Source of the DNA: Aradus depressus
Lineage: Eukaryota > Arthropoda > Insecta > Hemiptera > Aradidae
Length of the DNA: 64,000 bases
Direction: 5' to 3'
Assembly (NCBI GenBank): GCA_963662175.1
Contig: OY759217.1
Location: 49,948,108-50,012,107 of the forward strand
The position numbers were made by a program, and so were the translations under genes. The notes under the pieces are model-generated. The model made no database searches. It was not told the origin of the DNA and worked only from the letters and a program-made list of their open reading frames with translations. This document shows positions 33,067 to 46,124 of the stretch, one piece after another (within the stretch, counting starts at the first letter, position 1; every line of letters begins with the position of its first letter).

Positions 33067-33756
33067 TTTTTGTAAATATATGAATAATTTTTAAAACTAG
33101 TTTTCATTAATTTTCCCTTTTCCCATGTCTGTTGTAAAGAAAGAGTGGGTTGTATTGGTAATTTCCTTATTTCCTATCAGGTTCGAGAATTCAGTGCCAC
33201 TCAGATAGCGTGACTAAGTAGTCAGTAGACATTTTGCATTCAGTCGGTAGACATTTTGCACTATTTGACGTCACATAGACTTTTTTTTTTTTTTTTCCAT
33301 CTAGAAGTATCTCTACTGGAAGGGAATTTATTTAACTGCATGCTCCATACGTATACTAAATGCATTAACGGAATTGAATTTTACACACGTTAATAAAGAT
33401 ATTTTGACGAAATCTGAAAACAATTCTTTGCTTTCGCGCTGCGTCAAAAATGAAACAAGTTTTTTTTACTTAGTCGAGTGGTGTATTAATTTCGGCAAAC
33501 CGTTGCCCACGAAAAAAAAAAAAAAAAAATCAAACAAATGAGATGCAAGTATTGAGAATGACCAAAGTTCACAACCTGTAGGTAGTTCGTCGTTATTGGT
33601 CAAAACAGTAAAAAAAAAGAAAAGATAAAACCGGATTGGCTTACGAAACCCTTCAAAGAGTGGCCATTGACTGTAATATTTTGGGTTTGTTCGGATTCGA
33701 TACGAATAAAAACTAAGAAATTTTCAGACAGTTACATTGGGGATATTATTATATGT
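33067..33756. other. WDR4 3' flank; no gene seen
   Basis: No strong AATAAA was seen close to the stop. Poly-T/poly-A runs lie at 33281-33298 and 33511-33529. Confidence 0.4.
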
Positions 33757-33900
33757 ATAAATAAATAAAACAAACTTATTTTTGAAATATTGTCTATTCC
33801 ACTAAAGATCTTTAGTGGAATAGACAATATTTCAAAAATAAGTTTGTTTTATTTATTTATTACAAGTTTCCACAATATGTCCGCGTTTCTCAACTTAGAA
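33757..33900. repeat. Family C: perfect 104-bp palindrome
   Basis: By eye, 33757-33860 is a perfect palindrome with 52-bp arms and no spacer, centred on AGATCT. Each arm reads outward TCTTTAGTGGAATAGACAAT, ATTTCAAAAATAAGTTTG, TTTTATTTAT. This is the outer portion of the longer family C fold-back at 37614-37865 with its central (hammerhead-like) part deleted. It is followed by the family's flank CACAATATGTCCGCGTTTCT. Confidence 0.9.
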
Positions 33901-34099
33901 GTTATTATATGTATGTAATATATATTTTTAAATTTCTTTATTTTTCAGGTCAACAAATAATGTTACACATAGAAGTAATAACAATGTACAAGTAACACTG
34001 AGGTTAAGGCCTCAAATGAGTGTCCCCACTTTTATGGAATTATAAGGCCTAGGTTACATAATATTTTTATCATAGCTACATTTCTCCTACGTTTCTTTT

Positions 34100-34605
34100 T
34101 GTTTCTATAACCTAGGAAAGCGGCCAAATCATCACGTGCTTCTTGCTCTAAATCTCGGGCTATCGACTTCATGGTGAACATATACAGCACTGTCATTACC
34201 AAGTGAGGAAGCGTAAATCAGCGTTGTCATGTAATGGAGGAAAATTTTAAATAATAGTGGAGATGTGTATAGAACAGTTTCTTGTGGAGTGCCAAATGTT
34301 ATTGGTTGGCGAATGGTAGTAGTTGTTAAGGCCTCGGCCGGGTTTCGAACTCGCGATATCGAGCTCAGAAGGCTAGCACGCTACGTCTCAGCTACCGGCG
34401 CGCTCTGTATTTTAGGCTCAAATAATACACTTTGTCGAAGGCCTTCTTCTTCATGAATCCACCACCGATCCCTTCGGAAATCTTCGTTAGTTGATGAATC
34501 GCGCCATACTTGTCAACGAATCCGAATTGAACATCTGGTGTAGAATACAAATAGGAACCGCCTCTTAATTGTTTTCTTCAATATTTTAACGAAGTATGCT
34601 GATTA
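34100..34605 (-). pseudogene. Jockey-type reverse transcriptase palm fragment, split by a SINE piece
   Basis: Minus strand. VQFGFVDKYGAIHQLTKISE, then KKKAFDKVYYLSLKY (motif A area), are followed after the SINE insert by ITFGTPQETVLYTSPLLFKI and GNDSAVY, the decayed counterparts of VGVPQGSVLGPLLFNIY and ADDTAVY. The catalytic YADD-type box is degraded to GNDS. The fragment lies directly downstream of the TRIM45 stop. Confidence 0.7.
34326..34413 (-). mobile_element. SINE family B, head only, nested in the LINE fragment
   Basis: AAGGCCTCGGCCGGGTTTCG AACTCGCGATATCGAGCTCA and GCTACCGGCGCGCTCT. It carries the A and B box zone but no body, an unusual 5' fragment; it interrupts the reverse transcriptase homology. 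Confidence 0.8.
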
Positions 34606-34676
34606 GCGTGTAGCTCTCTACGAATTTGGGGTTATATTAGTTTTTAAATTATAAATAAATTAAATTACATATAAAT

Positions 34677-35709
34677 TTAAAAAGAACACTGATGAAGTAA
34701 TGGCGGACTACACTCGGAGTTCTGTAGAATGTTGCCACAGCAGGACCAATGTCTTCGGCCAGGGTGGCCAACATGACCATGTCCGCAACCTTTATAGCCA
34801 CCTTAAAAAAACAAAAGTATATCATGTAGCTTGAGTTTTAGAATAATTTCTTATTATAAAAAGAAGTTAACAATTAGTAAAAGTGGAAAAACATCTGTCA
34901 AGTAATTGCAGAAAGCTTCCTTGTATGTAAATCTACCTTTAATTGACGTTCTGCACTTGAAGGTTAGAATTATAAAAATAATTTAAAGCAATTATTTATA
35001 TATTCTTAGAAGAAACATTTTCTTTATTTTGCTCAGCACAATTGTAATAATTAGCTATAGAATAAATATATCGATATCAAATTTTACTATTGGTTTCTGA
35101 AGTTCACAACTAGGACATTTATTGATTTTTAGCCTAAGGGAAAGAGGATTATAAGAGGGGGAGGAGCCTTAACTTTAAAACCAATGACTCGATAGGATCG
35201 ATACGAAATTCTATATGTGGGTTCAGTAGACCATTAGTAAGAAACCTTAATTCGTTACAATTAATTCGAACTGGGGAAGGACATTATCGATGATTAACCT
35301 TTTACTACAAACTTCCATCCTATCGGAAACAACGGAAAGTGTGTATAATGAAAACTGGTGCCAATCTACCGGGCTACCTGTTTGTGTACCTTTGTCTTTC
35401 TGAGTATCTCAGAGGGGTCATCACTTGACCATTATGCGCCTCTTGTTCAAGTCTTCTTGAAATAATGAGTTGTTATAAGACCTGAAAAAGGAGCTTGTGA
35501 CCGAAATATCACCCAGAACAAATGACACCTCCGGGAACTAACTAGGAGCCAGAAGAATCCTAAGAAACCAAATGTTGATACTAGTCACAAATGTAAAAAA
35601 TTGAAAAAAAAAAAGTATCATTAAATATTTATAAAAGTGAGAAAAAAAAAATCAATCTATTATTTGATTAATTCTTTCTGGGGAAGTACATTGCCGGTGA
35701 TTCAATCAC

Positions 35710-35742
<33 letters not shown>

Positions 35743-38700
35743 GATAAATAAAATATCACCTGGCATTTTGGATCCACATCCACAAGTTGCTGTCTTACCG
35801 CCGCCACTGGAACAGAAGGAACAACAGTGGAAGATGCCTTTATGTTGCCTCAACGTTGACACAGACACAGTGTAAGGGCTTCCCTGAAATCAACTTATTA
35901 AGTAGTTTACAGGAACAATAAATAAAATAATGATGCATTACAGGAGAGCTGGCGAACAAACCGCACTTTGCTTCTCTCGCTCAAGACATTTAACTGGGAT
36001 GAGGACACTTAAAATAATAGTTCAACCATCAAATAATGAGGTTCTCATGCTGAATGAACAAAAAACAAAAGAAAAAAACAGGGTTCCTTCTATTAATTCT
36101 ATTGAACAAAGGCACATATAAAATTCAATTATCATTCAGTAAGTTCTCAAAAACTAAAGAACAAAACTCTGAAACATTTTTTTTTTTTCTTGATAGGGAA
36201 TTATTAGAATTGGACAGTCGATTTTTGTTATAAGGTGTATTTTATTCTTAAGTGTACATGGTGATACAACTTTATACAATCAGAGGGTTCTCTCTGAATA
36301 TATCCGAATTATGAAAAAAAAAACCTTAATGTTTGCCAACTAATCTAAATTCACCACAAAAATAGTTTTTGAAATATCAACAATATCTAGAAAGGAATCT
36401 AAATTTACCATCAAAACATTTTTTTAAAGGTAGAAGGGAATTTAAATTTACCACACCTTTTTCTTTCAATTATACCTGAGATCTCAAACTGAACTTTATT
36501 TCGTATTTTTTTTGACAAACAAAGATAATTTTTCATGAAAAATGAACTTTGACCGAGAACAGTCTGTTGGGCACTCGCTGAGATATCCAATGATGAACTT
36601 TTACAATTACACATCTTCCCTAACTGTGTTTTATTTTTATTTTATTTTTTACAACATACATTTCCATTCCGAAATCGAATATCTGCGTGAATTTATAACG
36701 AATGAACTCTGATGGCATTCATTTGATACTTAAAAAAAAGGAGAATGTGCTCTAGATTAATTAGAGAAAACAAAAAAGTCAGTTTAATGTTATTTTTTTA
36801 AGAACTCATTGACAACCTTGGGATTGAAAACAAAACCCGAGCTTTAGTTTCTTTTGACAAGGGCGACACACGCCGCGCGGCTTGGAGCCTCGCGTACTCC
36901 GCATGAAGGACATTCTACACAGGTGTATTCGTGGATGTTGCGAGTTACATCGCCATATCGAGGAAACTAAATTTTAAAATAAATATTTGACCTCAGGGTT
37001 CATTATTTGCTCGCAGAACTATTTAATTTTGATTCACTAGCATTTTTAGTTTTTGAAAAGGTTTTTTAAATGTTTTGATTATCAAAAAAAGTAATAGTAC
37101 TACAGAATTATCAGAACATTATCGTTGTTAATAGTTTCTTTAACAAAGGTTTAACCAAATTAAAATATATAATTATACCTGAACATGGTGACCATGGGCC
37201 CAGACAGACAGTCTCAGATTGCCGGATGTGTCAGGCAGGAAGGATACAAGATAGGTCCCATCCCCTTCATCGCTGATCGTCACCGTTAACTCCCTAAATA
37301 CAATATTTATATATAAATCTGTAAGGCGTCACTGTCTGTTTACGGAGTATTATTGAAAAATATTTGTTTTTTAGTGTTAGTTCTCAAAAAAAATTCCTTC
37401 ACACCGATGGAAGAGGTAAATACTTACCAGGTTTCTCGTTATTTTATTATCACAGGAACGGTCATGAATACGATCAAAATTATTGTGAGCTAATTGTCAG
37501 TTCTCAGCGACTCGTAATGCGGTACGAATTTCGAAAAATCGCACAGGAGCGATTTACCAATTTCTCTAGCCATTCGCAGAAATTGTTTCATCAATAAGCA
37601 TAAAATCAATAACTTCTAAGTTGAGGAACGCGGACATATTGTGGAATTTGTAATAAATAAATAAAACAAACTTATTTTTTGAAATATTGTCAATTCCATT
37701 AAAGATATTTATAAAACTACCGGTTTCTGCCGCTTCACACCATCGTCAGGTCTAGTTCCATAACTAGACCTGACGATGGTGTGAGGCCGAAACCGGTAGT
37801 TTTATAAATATCTTTAGTGGAATAGACAATATTTAAAAAAATAAGTTTGTTTTATTTATAAAATCAATAGTTGAAAAATTAATGAATTGTACCTGAGTTC
37901 ATATCTCATGTTAATTAGGCCATTGGCCAGGTATTATTGTTATAGACAGCCCAACTATAATATTCATGTATAGAATAATAAAGTTTACAATAATTATAAA
38001 AATAAAAAAAAAATAGTTGAAAAATTTGCGTTGCAACAAAAAATAATTATTGAATAGTCCATAAGTTTTTTCTTTTTCTTTAAGAACTGTTGAAAATAAA
38101 AAAAATGGAAAGATAGATAAGAAAATAGGACCAATTATTATAAAATAACTGATAATAACATAAGTATTGTATTTTTTTTTTCTTTTAGTTCCCATAATTG
38201 TTCTACTATTTCTTCTTTTTCTATCAACCATACCTAAAGGAAAAAATGCATTTATGTAATAAAGAATATGAAAAATGAATAAATGAAGAACAAAATAAGA
38301 TACCTTTGAGATGCATCCTTGTATACAAGCTCCGCCATTATTTTCTCCCCACCATGACTCAATGCTTTACCTTCTGAGTCTCTGGTAATCAGAAGGAAAC
38401 TGGCTTTTTTGTGCTGGCGACAGCTGAGCAAACCTTCAATAATAATAAAATGTTTAATAATATTCTACTACTTCTCATGTTTTTAGCTAATTTAAGAAAT
38501 AATTAATTATTGCTCTCTTTATTATCAAAGTTGGTATGAATGTATGAAGGAAAACTTGACAATGGTAAGAAATAATAACATTGATCTCATTAAACGATAA
38601 ATTCACTTTATCAAAATAAAGAGTATAATAACAGTCAAGTGGGCTCGATGGCCACATCTTAGGTAGTTCTGTAGTTCAACGTCGAGTTCATCGTAGTTTA

Positions 38701-41700
38701 ATTAAACTAACAGCTATGGTATGGTTAATAATATTGTAAGTTGCTATGTTTTGTTTGGAGGAGCTAGTAGCACTCATAGACAGACACACAACCCAAACGA
38801 TATGTTTTTTTTTCTTTGACCTAAAAAATTCTAGGAATTTAATAATAACTTTACCTGGAACGTTTAGAGAACAATGTTCTGGAGAAATGGACTGTGTCGA
38901 AATAATTCCAAACACTTGAAAATTGTCAATACTAGATGCCTTCTCTTCTGGTAAAAACTGTACCCAATCAGAAACTTTGTTATAGTGTAAGTTGACAGGA
39001 GTGGCCCAAGATTCTAGCTTAGAGATCATTGGCCGAGCTACACTCAACAGCTGAAACAGAAAATAATGAGTAAGTCTGTGAGTAAAAACCACACATTACA
39101 CACAAAAAATTGCGAAAACCAAAGTGCTGCACATTCTCATCAAACGACTGGATATATGGCTTTTAAATGTACGGTTCGACTAAAACATCTAATCTAAAAA
39201 ATATTCAGGTTTTCCATTAAAGACACAAACTCATCACACAAACCCCAAAATACCTAAGCAACAAACACTCCACAACAACCTCATGATGAAACACAGGATG
39301 TTTGCAATGCTTTTCACTTTTAAACGACTATCCCCACTCCCACATGACATTCCTCCAAAAGGAGGATCAGGGATTATGGTAAATTATCCAAAACCTGATA
39401 ATTGCAGAAGTTGTTTACAGTAAAAAGCAACACTTTAATCAATAGGGAATTCCAGAGAAAACGTCACGTAAAATGTGTTTTTAAATCGCGTTACGCTATT
39501 TTTTTTTATTTAAAGCTACTAGACAATCGACTAATTATGTCCAGCTTGAAACTCAAATATATTTATCTTATTAAAAATTCTAGTTTCATTGATCTAATCA
39601 AATTTGTTTCAATACTTTCTGATTAATAAGAGGTTTCATGGAAAAACGTGAAATATTGAACAGTTATGAAATGCGAAATAACTCCAAGATGGTTGAGAAT
39701 TGGACTATGCTTAAGAGACATTTCTTGTTGAGAATGAGATGTACTCTCTATAGCCAAATTCCGGACACTTAACCCAACACCCTGTGCAATGATTGTTATT
39801 AGGTTGTTAAAAATAGCATAATTAATACCTAATATGAATGTTCCATTAGAAATTATAGTTTAGTAGCTGGAAAGCTAAGAGAATATATAATTTATGATAC
39901 CTCTAAAGGTGATGAATCAGAGAACATTTCTTCAGCTATCCAAAAGGCATTGTTGGCTAAATTGAATTCATGATTCAAAGCTGTATATGTTTCATGAACC
40001 ATTTTCTGTTTTTTCTCTCTAATCTGAAAACAAATTATACTTCCAATATAATAGCGATCAATATTAAGGATTTTACGCTTGTCAATGGACCAACCTATTT
40101 ATATATATATGGTACCAGTAACCCTTACAAGATTGTTACTTTTTAAACTTGTAGCATTACTGGCTAAAGGTTGATCAGTTCCTTCCTCGCATCAGGCCAC
40201 TATTAGTAAGTGTAATTTATATATTTTTTAAATTTAATTATATAAATTAAAGTTATAGTTTTAAATCAAAAACTATAAAAAGTAACTTAAAAATTGACGA
40301 CAAAATGGTGAAGCAAACATCTACAGAAAGCCTTATGCATAACATTCTGTATTATATTTTTATTAATTTCTCACATTCTATATAGTCTTATTGATCTATG
40401 TTTCGCATAACATTCCCATGTTACGATGTCATTAATTTTTCTCCAAGAATAACTTGTTTAGAATATTACAAAATAGAGAAGAGTAATCTCTGACACTCAT
40501 TGTGGTTTTCACTGGTACTCCTGTTTTGCCTATATAATAGTGTGAAGGGTTTTTTGTCAGTTACTGTGACTCATGCCCAGGCTTCAACTACGAGATCATA
40601 TCGCCTACTACCAGAGCGCTCTTTCATTGCTCTGGTGGACATGAGCCAGACTCTACTGTGGGAGTCTTAAATGTTGTCTATCTAGCTTTATTCACGTAGG
40701 GTAGGGGTCTTTAACGAGTACCTGACATCGCATAGGCTCGGGATTATTGCTTAACGTCCAATCCGGCGTCCCAGAATAAAAAACCTAAGGGCCTCGTCCG
40801 GGTTTCGAACCCGCGACTTTGAGCTTAGTAGACTAACATGCTACCTCTGAGCTACCAGCGCCCTATTTGCCTCTATTATTATCAACAATTATGTTTGGAT
40901 AAATAAAACAATTTTTTTTTTTCAAATGTTATCCATCCCACAAAAAAATTTATGAAAAAACTACCGGTTTGGGCACTACACCATCCTCAAGTTTAGTTAT
41001 AAACTAAGACTCAAACTAAACCTGACGATGACGTAGTGCCGAAACGGGTAGTTTTCTATATTTTTTTGCTGGAATATACAACATTTCAAAAAATAAGTTT
41101 GTTTTATTTACAACAAATTTACAAAATGTGTCCGCGTTTTTCAACTTATAAATTATGATTCGTTACTTACGGACTGTATTTCTTCAGTTAATGTATTTTT
41201 GTGTTTTTCCAAAGCTTCTTTGTATGCTTGAATAAATGCGTCTATCTCTTCTGTTACACGTTGGCACCGCTCCTAATTCAAAAAAGAAGAAACAATTATG
41301 ATAACAGATAGAAGATAAATAAAAAAGTGCGTATGCTTAAAAAGTTTGGTAGGATTTTGAAAGAGTTCGTTGGAAAGTTTCCCTTTCTAACTACATCATG
41401 GTATTCACTCTTCCTTTCATCATTGGATCCAAGCACACTAACTTAAAAATCTCCAATGGAAAGCAGGATCAAGGTATACCTTAATTTAAAGATCTTCTTA
41501 ACAAAAAAGAAGCAACTTTAGTCTGAAACATTTTTTGATAACCCTCGATCAATATTGCTCTTTTAAATACCTTCTCTCATACATACAAATCTATAAACAA
41601 AATAATAGAAAGCTTATTTAAAATGATTTTAAAAATAGAAAGATTACTTTACTTTTGATTTTAGTTAATAATGAATAACGCCTTTTAGAATAGCGATATT

Positions 41701-44700
41701 CCATAATATCCTATTCAAGAGACCACCATTTCGAAACAATGAGAGATACCAACAAATGTTGCAGACGAAAGTAACTTATTTTGGAAACAGCTTTAAAATG
41801 AGGTACAACTTGGCTCATCATTCCTTTGAAAATTTTGTTGTTAATACCCCTGAAGAAGGGCTTAGTATCATGATGTCGTTAGAAAGGGTAGATCGATAAC
41901 TATTTACCAAGCCTTACCCCAATGTATTCAGGTGTTTTCGAAATAATATACTCAGTATATGATAAATTGTGATCAGATGCATGTATATGCACCTTGACAT
42001 TTGAACTCATGACAATCCTGTCGAAAAATTGCGAGTATCTACAGAAAAAAAATAAGTTCTTACCTCAATTTTCGTTTCCAATGCCTTAGCAAGTTCTCTT
42101 CGTTTTGTCAGCTCTTTAAAGTTTGGCTTAGTCGTGTCTATGGCACGACCGAGAGCAGTGCGAACACTGACTTCGGACTGTGCAAGTGTCTCAAACCTAT
42201 GTCCAGAGTGCAGTCCTGAACAACAGGCCGAGCAGATCAGCTCACTGCAGCTGCAGCAGAAGTAGTTCACAGTCTCCTTCAGGTGGCTCAAACAGTAGCC
42301 CTAAACAAAAAAATTAAGTGTTATTTGAATTTCAGTTCATATTATTAAAGACACTGCAATAAATAGTATATACATTTTCAAAAATTGTACTTTGCTGCTT
42401 TAGCTCCCTGCTCACAGTTCCCAGCTTACTCTATTGCTTCCATTTGAGCCCTTGTATTTCCATACAAGTAGATATAATATTTTATGCTTAGAACCATAAT
42501 TACGGTGATTTCTTTACTAATTTGTACCAAGACTATATTTGAAGATGGTCTCATTACTTCCACTGTTTTTGTTATCCCAAACTACCCTTTCTTTACTTTG
42601 AAACCCATGTCCCTATGGCATTCATCCATATATTTTGCAGTCCTGGCTGTCGACAGGTTAGTAAATATCGTTTAAAGCATGTTATTTCGTTCCGTTGTGC
42701 CATTAGGTCCAAATGTCGTAATTACAAACCACTCCATTATACAAATATGGAAAGTATACGAATGTGGCAATATATTAACATAATCCTTTGGGAGGTGCAG
42801 TACAGTGGTAAAGAGCAAGAAGCAACTACTGCCAAATAGCTGAAGGATAGGGAATGTTTCAAGAGATTTCATAAGTTGAAACCAGAAAGGTTCCTATCGT
42901 TCGTGAATGTTTATCTGTAAGTAGTTGAAATGAAAATAAACATAAAAAATCGTTATTCAGGGATGTGCGTCTGTTAAGAATAATAACATGGTAAATAAAT
43001 AAAATAATACAAATATCAGCCTCTTTATTAGCAGACTTGACATCAATGATGATAGTCTCATGCCAGTACACAACTTTTAGATGAATTGGAGTAAGCCTTA
43101 ACCCTTCTTTACAAGTGTTTTGATAGAAACATACACTAGGATTACTATCAAAACACCCGACTTAAAGGATTTAAGATGAATGTATTATCTACATCGTCCA
43201 CGAGAATGTTGAAGCGCATGTTATAATACGACTTATTTGTACTTTTACAATTAGACTTTTTTAATTGGGGAGCAAATTGTAATATTTACCTCATCTCTGG
43301 ATACGTTTTTTCGTCCTGATTCATTTATGAGGACAATGGTATGAACTGCAAGTTCATTAAATTTTCTATGAGTTTCCCCACAGACAGCGCACATGGAGAC
43401 CTCACATTCAACACATTTACAGTAAGGCTAAAATCACAAAAATAGTATGATCATATCATCAAAAAAAAAAAAAAAAAGTCATAAATGGATACGAGTAAGA
43501 ACCGTATTTAAGGAGTAGCTCCATAATGGAGAAGTTAAAAAAAAACCTATTAATGCAAATGTAATGAAATTTTAAGATTCTTTTCACATTAAGATGAAGA
43601 TTATTCCAGTGGTTTTTAAATATATTGAACAAGTCGGAGTCGGGAAATTTGAGTTTTTCAAAAGAGATAGCATGCCTGTCTACAGAGCGATCCCAGCGGG
43701 GACATTAGTCTTTTTTATCGTTTGACTTACCTTTCCAGGAGCTGAACAAAGCTGGCATGCGTTGAGTATATTAAAGGAGAGAAGTATCTTGTTCTGGAGC
43801 CAATAGTTGTAGGGCAATTGAGAGACGCCCCCTGGCGGGAAATTGGATACTTGGTCACATACCCTGCATGTTATAGTCTGAAAATTGTCAAGATGGGAAC
43901 AGTAATCCATATAACATTCCATACAAACAGTTGTTCATTTTTTAAATTATTTTTCTATTTTTACATTTCTGTACATATTAAATACAATAATTACATACAT
44001 ACATTAATTTACAAAACAAAAAAAAATATAATTTTTAATCATTGCAATAAAGACAGAATGACCCACGAAGATGTTCTGTATGTGGGCATTTTCTGTTCGT
44101 AGGTACGTAGATTAAAAATTAAGCGGTCAAAGCAGTGACTAAAAGAAACATCCAAATTAAATCAAAAATTGAATTAAAAATAATTTAGAGAAATGGAATA
44201 AGAACATATATAAAGTATAAGATAACCAAATGATGTTTTTCTTTTTGTCATATAAGAATGAGATAAAATAAAATAATTAATTTGAATAAAAATGAAAAAT
44301 ATATAATGTTTACAAATCAAGAGACGAGAATAATGGATATCATTTGATTTATGAATACCAAAATTTTATATTATTATACAATATTTATGTGTTTAATTTT
44401 TTATAACTAATTGTCAATTAAGTATGGTATATCCAAAATGTTCCCTTTTTTTAAAAGAAGAAACTTTTTTAATTTAAATAAGTCTTTTAAATAGGGGTTG
44501 AAAACTAAATTAATCAAAAAAACATTTTTAATGGAACATTCAATACGGAGCATTTGTAATTCTATCAGAACAAACAATTTTTTGGTAGTTCCAAATTTAG
44601 TGTTCGCCTGAAACGTTTTACTTACCCAGCTATAAGAAGTAGAGGGGAAATTATCTTATCGGTCAGAAATTCGAAACGGAGTTTTGAACGGAATTTCATG

Positions 44701-46039
44701 TTTTTCAACCTCTAGATTCCATATATATAGTGTGTCTAACTCCCGATAGAATGAAATTATCGACAAGTTTTATAAGTGTATCCCGAATCCAGAACCTTCT
44801 AAGGACGACATCTGTTGATTTTCAAGCGAATCAGCCCAAGGGAAGGAGATGATTAGGGAGAGGCTAACACAAAAACTCTAATAAGTGCCATTTGTAATTA
44901 ATAAAATTTCATATAAATTTATGTAAATTCAACACTTTATAAGGACGACACTTATTAATATTCAGCGAAATTAGACAGAGAGGGGGATGTATCGACATAA
45001 ATACCATAATAACTGTCGATGTAATGAATGTATCGACATACAATTTAATATAAGGATTCAGAAGTCACTTTGTAAGTCAAATATTGAGTTTTAGTCCAAC
45101 ATTAGCTTCGGAAGAAGAGCGAAAACATAACTGATTAATTTGTGCTGGGGAAGTACAAAGCCAGTGATTCACCGATGACTTCTTTCTTTTCCCAAAAAAT
45201 ATGTTGTTCCTATAAAAATCAAATTTAATTGATTGTAATATTGTATTAACGTATTGCGTTATTTTTTTTCGAAATTCAGAATTATAAGAAGTTGAACAAG
45301 TAGGCAAGTTATATACTTAAAGCATTGATTGACTGATTTATGTGCTTACATATTTAGACTGAATTTTCGTAGCCTACATTAAAATTATAGAAATAGTTGG
45401 TATCCTACCTGTTTCATATCTCTTAGTTCATCGGCAAATTCCGTTTCTCCTGGATCAACCAATGAAATATTGCTTGTGTATTTACCTAGAATATAGAAAT
45501 TTTCATTATCGTGATTTCACATCGGAAAAAAAAAATTGATTGAAAAATGTAAAGAAGCCCTCCCCCTCGAGCTCTGAAAAATTCTATAACGTCGTTATTC
45601 TGGTCTGAATTTATTTAATAAGAATATAATAATTATATTTTTAAATATTTTTGTAAGTAACTCAATGAACTCAATCATTTATAAAATATGAAGTGTATTC
45701 ATTATCATTTCCTCTATTCTTTTTGTAGGTAAATAGATAATAATATTAATTAATTTAATAATAGTCGTATACCTATTAATTATCTTTACAAATATATTTT
45801 TGTAAATATTTAACTACATATCTTAATATACTCTGTCATTTGTTAAATCTAAATGTATTCATTAATATATATTTGTTTTTGTAATTGATAATATATAAGT
45901 AAGTGTAACACAAACCTTCAGGAGTTCTCATAGTAATGAGGCATTTAGTACAAAAACTATGCAGGCACTGCAGAAGACGAGGTTCTTCCAATGTTTTGTG
46001 ACAAGTGGGACAATCAAATGTTATGTTACCAAGATCCAT
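34677..46039 (-). CDS. TRIM45: Tripartite motif protein TRIM45, 12 exons, complete
   Basis: Exons: 45916-46039, 45409-45485, 43731-43877, 43290-43427, 42064-42300, 41171-41272, 39901-40023, 38855-39050, 38304-38433, 37179-37293, 35760-35883, 34677-34801; 545 codons, every junction GT-AG and in frame. TRIM proteins are RING-type E3 ubiquitin ligases; mammalian TRIM45 dampens MAPK/NF-kB-type signalling. Domains: RING with C10, C13, C25, H27, C30, C33 and a final CRVC at 71-74; B-box 1 (CQLCSAPGK... to about 150); B-box 2 (GYCLSHLKETVNYFCCSCSE, 163 on); coiled coil to about 370; then a filamin-type Ig repeat (about 382-475, KASFLLITRDSEGKALSHGG and GELTV-like ELTVTISDEGDGTYLVSFLP). The C-terminus ends with the TRIM45 hallmark GYKGCGHGHVGHPGRRHWSC CG. 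Human TRIM45 is 580 residues. Introns carry family A, B and C repeats. The ATG follows a TTATTGAAG word, so an upstream 5'-UTR exon is likely. Confidence 0.93.
35055..35310 (+). repeat. Family A, copy in TRIM45 intron 11
   Basis: AGCCTAAGGGAAAGAGGATT, TCGATACGAAATTCTATATG and CGAACTGGGGAAGGACATTA. Diverged copy, antisense to the gene. Confidence 0.6.
35670..35743 (+). repeat. Family A end plus 22-G run, just beyond a TRIM45 splice donor
   Basis: CTGGGGAAGTACATTGCCGG TGATTCAATCACGA, then T9 and G22 (35722-35743). The G run ends 17 bp from the exon 11 donor (GT at 35758-35759). Confidence 0.7.
36600..37170. other. TRIM45 intron 10, GC-rich patch
   Basis: Bases ~36865-36965 are much richer in CpG than their surroundings (GCCGCGCGGCTTGGAGCCTC). 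No convincing exon, tRNA or family was recognised. Confidence 0.35.
37614..37865. repeat. Family C fold-back with hammerhead-like cores, TRIM45 intron 9
   Basis: Inverted arms of ~90 bp around CTAGTTCCATAACTAG. The right arm, plus strand, has a complete hammerhead layout: stem I AGAC (37766-37769) with GTTT (37799-37802), CTGACGA (37770-37776), stem II GGT/GCC, GAAA (37789-37792), self-complementary ACCGGT (37792-37797), cleavage position A37798. The left arm carries a mutated core on the minus strand. The flank GAGGAACGCGGACATATTGT marks the outer end. Confidence 0.7.
40530..40870 (-). mobile_element. SINE family B, nearly full length, TRIM45 intron 6
   Basis: Minus strand from the tail (GTGACTCATGCCCAGGCTTC) to the head (CGGGTTTCGAACCCGCGACT, GCTACCAGCGCCC), with a small gap in the body. 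TTTGCCT-TAT words on both sides (40527, 40867) may be a target duplication. It lies in sense with TRIM45. Confidence 0.9.
40895..41150. repeat. Family C fold-back, degenerate, TRIM45 intron 6
   Basis: Same layout as 37614-37865. Arms hold GAAAAAACTACCGGTTTGGG on one side and, inverted, CCTGACGATGACGTAGTGCC then GAAACGGGTAGTTTTC. The stem III word is ACGGGT here, no longer self-complementary. The right flank is ACAAAATGTGTCCGCGTTTT. It sits 21 bp from exon 6. Confidence 0.7.
44630..45190 (+). repeat. Family A, near full length, TRIM45 intron 2
   Basis: GTAGAGGGGAAATTATCTTA TCGGTCAGAAATTCG, TTTTGAACGGAATTTCATGT, three subunit motifs, and the end GTGCTGGGGAAGTACAAAGC CAGTGATTCACCGATGAC. Antisense to the gene. 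Confidence 0.8.
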
Positions 46040-46124
46040 ATCTTCAATAAAAAATATGTTTTTAGTGTTACATTTGGGTTGTGTAAGGAGATTCTTAAAA
46101 TTAATATTTATGTATTATATTATT

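Noticed and set aside
36865..36965. CpG-rich patch considered as an exon or histone-like fragment
   Set aside because: Translations of all frames gave no family resemblance and no splice sites fit.
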